A program made the translations under genes and the position numbers. Below are positions 1 to 6,926 of a stretch of DNA of 14,733 bases, piece after piece. Below the pieces are notes generated by a model that made no database searches, was not told the DNA's origin, and saw only the letters and a program-made list of their open reading frames with translations. The stretch is from Kordiimonadaceae bacterium (GTDB taxonomy: Bacteria; Pseudomonadota; Alphaproteobacteria; Sphingomonadales; Kordiimonadaceae), in the NCBI GenBank assembly GCA_014238195.1, contig JABABO010000116.1, positions 1 to 14,733 on the forward strand, read 5' to 3'. Positions within the stretch are counted from its first letter, which is position 1. Each line of letters begins with the position of its first letter.

Positions 1-65
1 ATGTCACGGCCTATGACCCTAAGACGTATTATAACCGTGTTAAAAATAAAGTTTTTGGATGGTAA
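1..65 (+). CDS. C-terminal end of an unidentified upstream gene (partial)
   Basis: Frame 3 is open from the window edge to a TAA at 63-65 and encodes about 20 residues ending in YNRVKNKVFGW. The composition (aromatic and basic residues, no low complexity) looks like a genuine protein tail. A strong terminator follows 32 bases later, as expected at the end of a transcript. Frame 1 is also open, from an ATG at 1 to a stop at 85-87, but its product (MSRPMTLRRI...) looks less protein-like. I do not recognise the family from so short a piece. The call rests on position and the downstream terminator. Confidence 0.4.
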   Translation, partial: VTAYDPKTYYNRVKNKVFGW

Positions 66-97
66 GATAGTCCATTTTATCCCTTAATGCGTGTTTT

Positions 98-124
98 AAA
101 GGCCCCTAAACGGGGCCTTTTTTT
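98..124 (+). terminator. Rho-independent terminator of the upstream gene
   Basis: A 9-bp perfect GC-rich stem (AAAGGCCCC at 98-106 paired with GGGGCCTTT at 112-120, loop TAAAC) runs directly into a T tract ending at 124. This is a textbook intrinsic terminator for plus-strand transcription. On the minus strand the hairpin is followed only by a mixed T/A stretch, so it would be a weaker stop for transcripts coming from the ceramide operon. Confidence 0.9.
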
Positions 125-243
125 GTTTGATCATATCCGTCACCCTGAACTACACCCATCACCCTGAACCATACCCGTCACCCTGAACTTGGTTCAGGGT
201 CCATTGCCCTTTTAAGACATACTCAGGCGGAACAGTCTAATGG

Positions 244-264
244 ATGCTGAACTAAATTCAGCAT
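244..264. repeat. Hairpin closing the first repeat unit
   Basis: ATGCTGAA (244-251) and TTCAGCAT (257-264) form a perfect 8-bp inverted repeat around CTAAA. The matching arms in the second unit are ATGCTG at 428-433 and CAGCAT at 464-469, now 30 bases apart because of inserted sequence. Confidence 0.75.
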
Positions 265-367
265 GACGACTTTTTTCGTCACCCCGTGCAGCCAATTCCG
301 TCACCCTGGACCAAACCCGTCACCCTGAACTCCCAAACGTCACCCTGAACTTGGTTCAGGGTCCATT

Positions 368-411
368 GCCCCTTTAAGACATACACAGGGCCCCTTTAAG
401 ATATACACAGG
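368..411. repeat. 22-bp tandem duplication inside the second repeat unit
   Basis: The unit GCCCCTTTAAGAYATACACAGG is present at 368-389 and again at 390-411, differing only at one base (C380 versus T402). The first long unit has a single related segment here, so this is a local duplication specific to the second copy. Confidence 0.85.
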
Positions 412-499
412 CGGAACAGTCTAATGGATGCTGTTTGCGAAGCTGGCTTTAGCCAATCAAATTCAGCATGACGCCTTCTTTCGTCGCATCCACTTGAAT

Positions 500-1705
500 T
501 CAGCTTAGTTTTAAGTCGATCTTTTTTGCTGTGGTGACAAATCGGGCGATGATTTGATTAATTTGATCGGTCGTGTGCTGGGCGCTTAGGCTACAGCGCA
601 TTAAATTAAATCCAACAGGTGTTGCGGGTGGGACAGCCATGTTCACATATACGCCTTCATGCATCAATTGTTCCCAAAATAATGTCGCAGATACCATGTC
701 AGGCAGGCAAACCGCGATAATTGGGCTTTCGGCTTTTTCAGTTGCCAGTTTAAAACCTGCTTTTTTTAGACCGTCATGCAAACGCCTCGCATTTTCCCAA
801 AGATGGGCTCGGCGATTACCACTGTTCTTAATTGCAGTAAAAGCAGCCGTGGCGCCTGCCACAACACTGGGGGGCAGGGACGCAGTAAAAACATAAGGGC
901 GGCACACAAGGCGCATAACATCAAATTTTGGATGGCTTGAAACGCAGTATCCGCCCACAGTGCCGACAGATTTGGAAAAAGTACCTATGATAAAATCAAC
1001 GAGATGTTCCATGCCCAGTTCTTCGGCAAGACCGCGTCCTTTTTCGCCGTAAAAGCCCATAGAATGCGCTTCATCAACCAGTGTCATGGCGCCGTGTTCT
1101 TTCGCGATTGTCAAAATTTCTTTAAGCGGTGCAACATCGCCCAGCATCGAATAAACACCTTCAACGACCACCAATTTGCCAGCCTCTGGCGGTAAACGTT
1201 TCAAACGGCGTTCCATTTGCGCAGTATCATTATGCTTGAAACGAACGACTGTCGCATTGCCTAATGCGCACCCATCATAGATCGATGCATGACTGTCGCT
1301 ATCGAAAATAATATAATCATGTTTGCCAGCAAGGGTTGAAATCATGCCCAAATTTGCTTGGTACCCAGTTGAAAAGACCATGCATTGGTCCATCCCGTAA
1401 AAATCAGCAATTTCGCCTTCTAGGGTTTTATGCAGGGTATAGGTTCCATTCAAGACCCGCGAACCCGTGGTACCTGTCCCATATTTTTCAAGTGCATCGC
1501 GGGCGGCATCAATAGCGTCAGGGTTAAAGGTCATACCCATATAGTTGTTCGTACCCGCCAAAATAGTTTTCTTACCATTGATCATGGCTTCGGTTTCAGA
1601 GAGTATTTCATCCATCACCACTTTAAAAGGATCAGCCGATTTGAAAGGTAGGGCCGACTTTTGGGCGATCAGGCCATCAAATTTATCTAAAAGATCCACA
1701 AGCAT
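500..1705 (-). CDS. spt: Serine palmitoyltransferase (PLP-dependent alpha-oxoamine synthase)
   Basis: This enzyme condenses L-serine with a fatty acyl thioester to give 3-oxosphinganine, the first committed step of sphingolipid synthesis; bacterial forms are soluble cytoplasmic homodimers. The 401-residue length is typical. Visible fold-type I motifs are TGSR near 80-83, SDSHAS at 136-141, VDEAHSMG at 210-217 (PLP-contacting Asp211, His214) and GTFSKSVGTVGGY at 241-253, where Lys245 should form the Schiff base. The GTFSKS...GG form and the downstream RPYVFTASLPPS segment resemble Sphingomonas/Caulobacter Spt more than KBL, AONS (BioF) or ALAS, all of the same superfamily. The carrier protein gene lies 28 bases upstream and the other ceramide genes precede that, which strongly supports the sphingolipid assignment. 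The ATG at 1705 is preceded by a weak AAAGAG site, so it may depend on read-through from the upstream gene. Confidence 0.9.
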   Translation of the reverse strand: MLVDLLDKFDGLIAQKSALPFKSADPFKVVMDEILSETEAMINGKKTILAGTNNYMGMTFNPDAIDAARDALEKYGTGTTGSRVLNGTYTLHKTLEGEIADFYGMDQCMVFSTGYQANLGMISTLAGKHDYIIFDSDSHASIYDGCALGNATVVRFKHNDTAQMERRLKRLPPEAGKLVVVEGVYSMLGDVAPLKEILTIAKEHGAMTLVDEAHSMGFYGEKGRGLAEELGMEHLVDFIIGTFSKSVGTVGGYCVSSHPKFDVMRLVCRPYVFTASLPPSVVAGATAAFTAIKNSGNRRAHLWENARRLHDGLKKAGFKLATEKAESPIIAVCLPDMVSATLFWEQLMHEGVYVNMAVPPATPVGFNLMRCSLSAQHTTDQINQIIARFVTTAKKIDLKLS

Positions 1706-1733
1706 GCTCTTTGTTTACAAATTAGCCAGCATC

Positions 1734-1982
1734 TCAATTGCCGGACTGAATAATCTTTTCTACAGCATCAGCAACGTGCTGAATAGTTTCTAGTTCTGGC
1801 AAAAGATTGAGCGGTATAATGATGTCATACTCATCTTCTATATCTGCGACAAGGTCCATTACGGTTAAAGAATCAAGCTCTAAGTCCCCTGCGAAGCTTG
1901 TTTCTGGCCCAAGGTCTATGCTTTTTTTATTGATAGGGTTTATCAATTCATAAATCTTTTCAAGGGTTTGCTCAGATACCAT
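1734..1982 (-). CDS. acpR: Acyl carrier protein dedicated to ceramide synthesis
   Basis: An 82-residue acidic protein with the phosphopantetheine attachment motif LDSL (Ser38) in a four-helix carrier-protein pattern. It would carry the fatty acyl chain as a thioester and hand it to serine palmitoyltransferase. It lies between cerR and spt, the arrangement I recall from Caulobacter, where the equivalent is called AcpR; I use that symbol by analogy. It differs from housekeeping AcpP, which has a more acidic, highly conserved sequence around DSLD. The ATG at 1982 is supported by AGGATAACGGT upstream. A 73-base gap separates it from cerR; I see no terminator there, so one transcript is likely. 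Being a carrier protein is certain; the specific partner is inferred from context. Confidence 0.88.
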   Translation of the reverse strand: MVSEQTLEKIYELINPINKKSIDLGPETSFAGDLELDSLTVMDLVADIEDEYDIIIPLNLLPELETIQHVADAVEKIIQSGN

Positions 1983-2055
1983 ACCGTTATCCTATCAATA
2001 CACAAGATTACAGACATACATAAGTTAAATCGCTTTGGCAAGCACTGCGATAGCA

Positions 2056-3024
2056 TCATAAATATCCTTTGTCGCGGTACCAAGCAACTGTGTTTTTTAA
2101 GCCACTTACCAGATCATACTGTACTTTCCAGTCCTTTATTCGTGGTTTACGGCTTGCGCGGACGGTCCAATCATTATGGGCTAGTTCCTTTGATTTTGGA
2201 TAGGTGAATATTGCTGGTTTTCGGGTTATTGCTGCAATGCCCCCGTTAATAGCCCCAAATAATTTAAGCATAGGGGCAGGAATTGTCAGAATTTTCAAAC
2301 GTTTTGCACCATCAGGCTTGCTCGCTAATATCGCGCTTGCTACATCGCGTATGCGGTAGGCACCAGATTTGCCGTCATCGGGCTCAATAATTTCACCTTT
2401 GTGAGACATATTTGTCAGCTTAATGATTAGACTTGCAGCATCACTGACATGAATCATTGAAAATCGATTTTGCTTGCTAGCGGGCGCAGGTAAAAACCCG
2501 AACTTAGTGGTTTTCAACATCTTTAATATTTCCATATCACCAGGGCCGTAGATCGCTGGTGGGCGAATGATTGTGTGGGCAAAAGGCCATTTGTTGGCTT
2601 TTACAGTGACTTCGGCTGCGGCTTTGCTGGCACTATAATGTGATAAATGTGGTTCCCGCGCTGTTAAGCTTGAAATATGAATGAAATGTTTGACATGGCT
2701 TAGGGCGGCGGCATTCAGAATGTTTTTAGTGCCGCCAACATTGGCGTCGAAAAATGCATTTCTATCAAGGGCTTTTACAAGACCAGCGCAGTGTATGACC
2801 GTGTCTGCGCCCTTGCATAATGAAGTCAGTGCTGATTGGTTGTTTAAGTCCCCTATAATCCACTCTACACCAGTTTTTTTAGGCTGCGGCTTGCGGGTTA
2901 GGGCGTGTATCAAAATACCCTCTGCCACAAGTTTTTCAAGGATATGCCCGCCTAGAAATCCCGTAGCGCCAGTTAAAGCAACAGATTTACAGGCAAACGC
3001 CGATTGTGAATTGAGTGATGTCAT
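2056..3024 (-). CDS. cerR: NAD(P)-dependent 3-oxo-sphingolipid (ceramide) reductase, extended SDR family
   Basis: A 322-residue extended short-chain dehydrogenase/epimerase. The N-terminal TGATGFLGG (18-26) is the Rossmann nucleotide-binding loop, GDL at 58-60 fits the adenine-contacting Asp, and ISS (Ser119) with Y130-x-x-x-K134 in HYSASK completes the catalytic triad. In Caulobacter the gene at this place, CerR, reduces the 3-keto group of oxidised ceramide; that role is inferred here from operon position. The reading frame stays open upstream to 3162, but that longer form would overlap the end of the ligase gene by more than 110 bases, and its first 46 residues do not look like an SDR N-terminus. 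The ATG at 3024, 20 bases after the ligase stop, puts the Rossmann loop at the usual distance and is preferred. It could otherwise be a generic NAD-dependent epimerase. Confidence 0.85.
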   Translation of the reverse strand: MTSLNSQSAFACKSVALTGATGFLGGHILEKLVAEGILIHALTRKPQPKKTGVEWIIGDLNNQSALTSLCKGADTVIHCAGLVKALDRNAFFDANVGGTKNILNAAALSHVKHFIHISSLTAREPHLSHYSASKAAAEVTVKANKWPFAHTIIRPPAIYGPGDMEILKMLKTTKFGFLPAPASKQNRFSMIHVSDAASLIIKLTNMSHKGEIIEPDDGKSGAYRIRDVASAILASKPDGAKRLKILTIPAPMLKLFGAINGGIAAITRKPAIFTYPKSKELAHNDWTVRASRKPRIKDWKVQYDLVSGLKNTVAWYRDKGYL

Positions 3025-3044
3025 AAATACTCTAAACGCCTTTG

Positions 3045-4841
3045 TTAGCCAGCGAGGGCTTGCAAGTGACCTGATAAATACTGTGCGCGGGCTTTGGTGC
3101 GGGTTAATTTGCCCGACGATGTACGGGGTAAGGAACGGGGCGGTACGGCTTTGACTAAGCATGACACAGATGTCACATCGTAAACATGGCTGCGAATAGC
3201 TTTGATAAACTGGATGCGTTGCGCTTCGTCGGAAACCCTACATTGTACCAGCAACATGGGAACTTCTTCGGCCTGATCGCCGGGCACTGAAATCGCTGCT
3301 ACATCACCGTTCTTAACGCCTAAGACTTGCTCGGCTGCCCATTCGATATCTTGTGGCCAATGGTTGCGCCCATTGACGATAATCATATCTTTTGCGCGGC
3401 CCACGATGTAAATTGCCCCATCCTTAATATAGCCCATATCCCCCGTATCCAACCAACCTTCGGGACTAAGGACTTCGCGCGTGGTTTCAGGGTCATTAAA
3501 ATATTCGCGCATGACAGAGACACCCCGCAGATACAAGCGGCCCACGTGTTCATCTGCTAAAACAGCCTCATCTTCATCGCGGATTTCAAGTTCATATTCA
3601 GGCAGAGGAATTCCACAATTAACAACTGCACGCTTATGGCTATCCTCGTCAGTTGCAGCAACTAGAAGGTGGCGATCACCAGCAAGTAGGCTTTCTTCAA
3701 TGTCTTCAACATGAACGCCAGCACCAGCAACCCCAAAGCTGACCCCAAGGGTACATTCTGCAAGGCCGTAGCTGGGTATAAATGACTTTGGATTAAAGCC
3801 GATGGTCTTAAATGTTTCAGCAAAATAATCCAGCACATCTGGTCTGATCATATCGCCGCCAATACCTGCTGCGCGCCAATTCGATAGATCAAGCCCGTCA
3901 AAAGCAGTAGCACGAACCCCAGCACGGCGCGCACAAACATCATAACCAAACGTAGGACTGTAGGAGATTGTCCCCTTATTTTCTGTAAGGACACGCAACC
4001 AGCTTAAGGGCCGCCGTGCAAAATCTTCGGTCGGAATAAAGTCTACAGATACTTGGCAGGTTAACGTTGTTAAAAAAGTGCCAACAAGCCCCATGTCATG
4101 GTAAAAGGGTAACCATGAAACAACGCGGTCATCGTCTTTTAGGGGAACGCCGTGATAGCCCATACCATGGGTGTTAGCCAGAAGGGAACGATACGTAACC
4201 GCGACACCGTGTGGGAAGCGTGTGCTGCCGCTGGAATATTGCAAATAAGCGAGATCATCAGCCGTTACCTTAGCTAAAGCGCCTTTGTCATGCAAATTCT
4301 CATATGCTTGGGCAGAGCCTACAAAGCGTAAATCTAGCCCCCCTAGCATGTCTTTAATCAAATCAGCCATAAAATCAGGGACATAAAGGCCAGAAGCGCC
4401 GCAGCTCCGCATTTGGTTTTCTAACTGTTCCACATATCCGACTTTACCACCAAAAGAAGTGGGTAAGGGCAAAGGTACAGGCAAAACACCAGCGTACTGG
4501 CAACCAATAAAGAAACAAATAAAGTCGCCTGTGGTTTCAGCAATCAAGGCAATACGGTCTCCTTTTTGGAATCCAAGTCCAGCGATTTTGGAACCTAATT
4601 CACGGGATGTATGGCGCACCTCACGCCACGTTAGGCTTTCAGATAAATGTCCGCGAGCGTCATAAAAATTTACCCCACGCATGCCTAATGCAGCATATTC
4701 TACAGCGTCAATCAGCGTATCAAAATCTGAATAACGGCGTTCCAGAGTATCATCGAGCGTTGGTGTCGCTTTTATCATTCGGTTTATATCTGCCCCAGTT
4801 GAACCCGAAAGCATAATACGCGCTTGCAAGCATTCCGACAA
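3045..4841 (-). CDS. aasR: Fatty acyl-AMP ligase / acyl-ACP synthetase of the ceramide operon
   Basis: An ANL-superfamily adenylating enzyme of up to 598 residues, expected to activate a fatty acid with ATP and transfer it to the operon's own carrier protein. Motifs in order: the ATP-binding loop YSSGSTRFPHG (202-212), FYHDMG (246-251), YGLAEC (358-363), TGD (466-468), GRAKDMIIVNGRNHWPQD (481-498) and the C-terminal TSSGK with adenylation Lys578. The NGRNHWPQDIE form is typical of fatty acyl-AMP ligases (FAAL) rather than acyl-CoA synthetases, fitting an ACP as acceptor. The Caulobacter counterpart is known as AasR; I borrow the symbol. The start is uncertain: TTG at 4841 gives the longest form, with in-frame ATGs at 4814 and 4778; none has a strong ribosome site. 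It is the first gene of the operon. Confidence 0.85.
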   Translation of the reverse strand: MSECLQARIMLSGSTGADINRMIKATPTLDDTLERRYSDFDTLIDAVEYAALGMRGVNFYDARGHLSESLTWREVRHTSRELGSKIAGLGFQKGDRIALIAETTGDFICFFIGCQYAGVLPVPLPLPTSFGGKVGYVEQLENQMRSCGASGLYVPDFMADLIKDMLGGLDLRFVGSAQAYENLHDKGALAKVTADDLAYLQYSSGSTRFPHGVAVTYRSLLANTHGMGYHGVPLKDDDRVVSWLPFYHDMGLVGTFLTTLTCQVSVDFIPTEDFARRPLSWLRVLTENKGTISYSPTFGYDVCARRAGVRATAFDGLDLSNWRAAGIGGDMIRPDVLDYFAETFKTIGFNPKSFIPSYGLAECTLGVSFGVAGAGVHVEDIEESLLAGDRHLLVAATDEDSHKRAVVNCGIPLPEYELEIRDEDEAVLADEHVGRLYLRGVSVMREYFNDPETTREVLSPEGWLDTGDMGYIKDGAIYIVGRAKDMIIVNGRNHWPQDIEWAAEQVLGVKNGDVAAISVPGDQAEEVPMLLVQCRVSDEAQRIQFIKAIRSHVYDVTSVSCLVKAVPPRSLPRTSSGKLTRTKARAQYLSGHLQALAG

Positions 4842-5110
4842 ATAAAATCAGCAACGACCTGTGAAAATTTGTGCTTCCATGAAGAAACATAAGCATTCAT
4901 AACCATAAAAATATTTTAATAACAATGCTTTGTTGGTTTAAGGATTTTTAGCCTTTTGTGGTTTCTTGTTGCTGATTGCTGTGGTTCACCACTGCTAAAA
5001 TCCCGATAATTGATCATGAAATTTTTAAGAATTGACATCATATGTTGGATGTTCTTAGCTATCTTTAAAGTGGACTGAAGGGCTTAAATCATAAAAGGGT
5101 GATCATAATT
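4842..5110. promoter_or_regulatory. Divergent control region between the ceramide operon and the class V PLP gene
   Basis: An AT-rich gene-free region that must hold promoters for both directions. Toward the plus strand, TTGACA at 5032-5037 is a perfect -35 hexamer; TAGCTA at 5056-5061 is a poor -10 at 18-bp spacing. Possible operator-like symmetry includes GTGGT-TC-ACCAC at 4981-4992, just upstream of that -35, the palindrome AAAATATTTT at 4908-4917, and a separated inverted pair AATCAGCAAC (4846-4855) and GTTGCTGATT (4968-4977). I could not pick a convincing promoter for the ceramide operon on the minus strand. Confidence 0.4.
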
Positions 5111-6304
5111 ATGGGGCTAGACATTACCCAACTGAGACAAGAGACACCAGGCATTTGGCATAAAGGAAACCCAAGGATTCATCTGGATAACGCTGGGTCT
5201 GCCTTAATGCCACAGTGTGTGATTGACACGATGATATCCCATTTACAGCTTGAAGCAATGTATGGTGGATATGCAGCACAGGAGCAGAGGGCCAGCGTGC
5301 TTGAGCAAACCTATGCGTCCCTAGCAGCCTTGCTGGGCGGTCATGCGGGTGATTATGCCCTTACCTTAAGTGCGGTGGATAGCTGGACTAAAGCCTTTTA
5401 TAGCCTAGATTTTCCTAGTGGATCCAATATTGTTACGGCCTATAATGATTATTGTAGTAATTATCTTGCATATCTTGATGTAGCAGAAAAATTCAAAACC
5501 GAAATCCGCGTTGCTAGGGCTGATTGTAATGGTGTGTTAGATGTTGATCATCTTGATAGTTTAATTGATCAAAAAACTGTCGTCATCAGTGTAACAGCTG
5601 TGCCGTCCTCTAGCGGTCAGATTAACCCTATAGAAGCTGTAGGGAAGATCGCCCGCAAACATAATGTGCTATTTTTACTGGATGCGTGCCAAGCTGTTGG
5701 GCAAATGCCAGTGTCTGCTGAAGATATTGGTTGCCACATGTTGGTTGGGACAGGTCGTAAATTTTTGCGAGGACCACGGGGTATTGGCTTTTTATATATG
5801 AATGCTGAGGCAAGGGAGCGTATAAAGCCTGTGATGTTGACAAATCAGTCTGGGCTATGGACCAGTGCAGATACAATGGAACTGCGCTCAGACACCCGTA
5901 TTTATGAAGGATGGGAGCGCAGCCCGATCAATATACTCGGGTTAAAAGCAGCGATTGATTATTTAAGCGAACTTGGGGCTGATGCAGTGTTCGCACGTCT
6001 GAAATCATTAACTGATCATGCGCGGGCAGAGATTGCCAAACATGATAATCTACTTATGGAATGCCCAATTCATTCGCAAGCATCAATCATTACACTGAAT
6101 AACCTTAGCTGTGATGCGGATTATATTAAACAAAAACTTGAAGAGAAAAATATCGCTGTGAATGTTTCGACAGTTTTTCATACGAGATTGGATATGGAAA
6201 TGCGCCATGTGGAAAAGGCACTCCGTATATCGCCGCATGTCTATAATTTGAGCGAGGAAATAACTGATACCATTAATCTTATAGCAGATCTGTCGCCCAA
6301 ATGA
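5111..6304 (+). CDS. Aminotransferase class V-fold PLP-dependent enzyme (not a cysteine desulfurase)
   Basis: A 397-residue fold-type I PLP enzyme of the NifS/SufS/isopenicillin-epimerase superfamily. It begins with an IHLDNAGSALMP segment, has LLDACQAVGQMP (Asp191 and Gln194 contact PLP) and GTGRKFLRGPRG with the Schiff-base Lys217. The C-terminal loop that carries the catalytic Cys of SufS-type desulfurases reads VSTVFHTRLDM here, with no cysteine, and is followed by RISPHVYN. This suggests a lyase, racemase/epimerase or transaminase; related Cys-less proteins are annotated only generically, so the substrate is unknown. A GTG at 5099 would add four residues, but GGTGATC at 5098-5104 pairs well with the 16S tail and sits 6 bases from the ATG at 5111, so I chose that start. 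The stop overlaps the recX start (ATGA), indicating translational coupling, though no functional link to RecX is known. Confidence 0.75.
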   Translation: MGLDITQLRQETPGIWHKGNPRIHLDNAGSALMPQCVIDTMISHLQLEAMYGGYAAQEQRASVLEQTYASLAALLGGHAGDYALTLSAVDSWTKAFYSLDFPSGSNIVTAYNDYCSNYLAYLDVAEKFKTEIRVARADCNGVLDVDHLDSLIDQKTVVISVTAVPSSSGQINPIEAVGKIARKHNVLFLLDACQAVGQMPVSAEDIGCHMLVGTGRKFLRGPRGIGFLYMNAEARERIKPVMLTNQSGLWTSADTMELRSDTRIYEGWERSPINILGLKAAIDYLSELGADAVFARLKSLTDHARAEIAKHDNLLMECPIHSQASIITLNNLSCDADYIKQKLEEKNIAVNVSTVFHTRLDMEMRHVEKALRISPHVYNLSEEITDTINLIADLSPK

Positions 6305-6906
6305 CTTATAATAATAAACACGGAAAGCCATCAAAACCTTTAACATTTAAGTCTTTGGAAAAATCAGGCTTACGATATTTGGGGCGCTATGCCACAACCC
6401 AAGCTAAATTTCTAAAAATATTAGAGAATAAAATTAGGCATGCAAATGAAAATAATGCTGATCCAAACGAAGAGCAGAAAAATTGGGCAATAACCATTGC
6501 TGATAAATGTGTAAGCCTTGGTTATATTGATGATACAGCCTACGCTGCTAGTCGTGCGCGTGTCATGGTGCGACGTGGAAAACCAATGCAGATGATTATT
6601 TCTGATCTGAGACACAAGGGCATTGAGAGCGATATAATTAAGGATGTGATTGCGGATTTAGCCCCTGTGGATGTGCAGGACGGCGAGAGACTATCACCCG
6701 ACGCAAGGGCTGCGGCCTCTTATATTAAACGCCGTCGTTTCGGATGTTTCAGACGAATTAAAGAAGAGCCAGTTAACGAAGGACAAGAGCAAAAACATCC
6801 TCATAATAAGGAAATACAATCGCTTATGCGCGCGGGGTTTAATCCAGACCTTGCCCGAAAAATACTGGAAATGGATGAAGATGAAGTTTTGTTACTGATC
6901 GATTGA
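6301..6906 (+). CDS. recX: RecX family regulatory protein
   Basis: A 201-residue basic, mostly helical protein with the hallmarks of alphaproteobacterial RecX: an N-terminal RYLGRYATT segment, the central LGYIDDTAYAASRARVMVRRGK block followed by a DLRHKGI repeat, and a C-terminal RRRFGCFR / LMRAGFNPDLARKIL repeat. RecX proteins bind RecA filaments and limit recombinase and coprotease activity. recX is often beside recA, but here its start overlaps the stop of a PLP enzyme gene by four bases (ATGA), so it appears to be translated by coupling and no LexA-type box is needed immediately upstream; I saw none. It ends 20 bases from the stop of the convergent molybdenum cofactor gene with no recognisable terminator between them. 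The stretch around 124-160 is charged and poorly conserved looking. Confidence 0.85.
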   Translation: MTYNNKHGKPSKPLTFKSLEKSGLRYLGRYATTQAKFLKILENKIRHANENNADPNEEQKNWAITIADKCVSLGYIDDTAYAASRARVMVRRGKPMQMIISDLRHKGIESDIIKDVIADLAPVDVQDGERLSPDARAAASYIKRRRFGCFRRIKEEPVNEGQEQKHPHNKEIQSLMRAGFNPDLARKILEMDEDEVLLLID

Positions 6907-6926
6907 TTTTTGATATGCACAGTTTG

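Larger units (their letters stand above)
130..483. repeat. Cluster of palindromic intergenic repeats (two full copies plus short cores)
   Basis: This gene-free stretch is built from repeated pieces. A long unit occurs twice (about 177-270 and 339-472). It starts GTCACCCTGAAC, forms the perfect hairpin ACCCTGAAC-TTG-GTTCAGGGT (180-200 and 342-362), continues through a shared linker (CCATTGCCC, TTTAAGACATAC, AGGCGGAACAGTCTAATGG) and ends in a second palindrome ATGCTG...CAGCATGACG. Extra copies of the 12-base core GTCACCCTGAAC or one-base variants lie at 139-150, 158-169, 300-311 and 319-330. The second unit carries an insertion inside its last hairpin (about 434-461) that itself contains TGGCT-TT-AGCCA. 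Such elements are common between genes in alphaproteobacteria. No coding potential is visible. Confidence 0.85.

Noticed and set aside
139..350. Repeated 12-base cores that could suggest a CRISPR array
   Set aside because: The copies are short, irregularly spaced and parts of a larger palindromic element; there are no uniform spacers and no cas genes.
573..896. Plus-strand open frames inside the ceramide, molybdenum and flagellar genes (for example 573-896 and 2681-3154)
   Set aside because: They lie opposite or in other frames of genes with strong family motifs and show no motif or ribosome site of their own.
500..1705. Naming the Spt gene as glycine C-acetyltransferase (Kbl) or BioF
   Set aside because: The GTFSKSVGTVGGY and RPYVFTASLPPS segments and the ACP/CerR/ligase neighbours point to serine palmitoyltransferase; no threonine dehydrogenase or biotin genes are adjacent.
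3025..3162. N-terminal extension of CerR to an in-frame start at 3162
   Set aside because: It would overlap the ligase gene by more than 110 bases and add 46 residues before the Rossmann loop that do not fit the family; the ATG at 3024 is better placed.
5111..6304. Cysteine desulfurase (SufS/IscS) annotation
   Set aside because: The loop that should contain the catalytic cysteine has none, and there are no suf or isc genes nearby.
6907..6926. Possible shared terminator between recX and the convergent molybdenum gene
   Set aside because: The 20-base gap has no inverted repeat or clear T tract after a stem.
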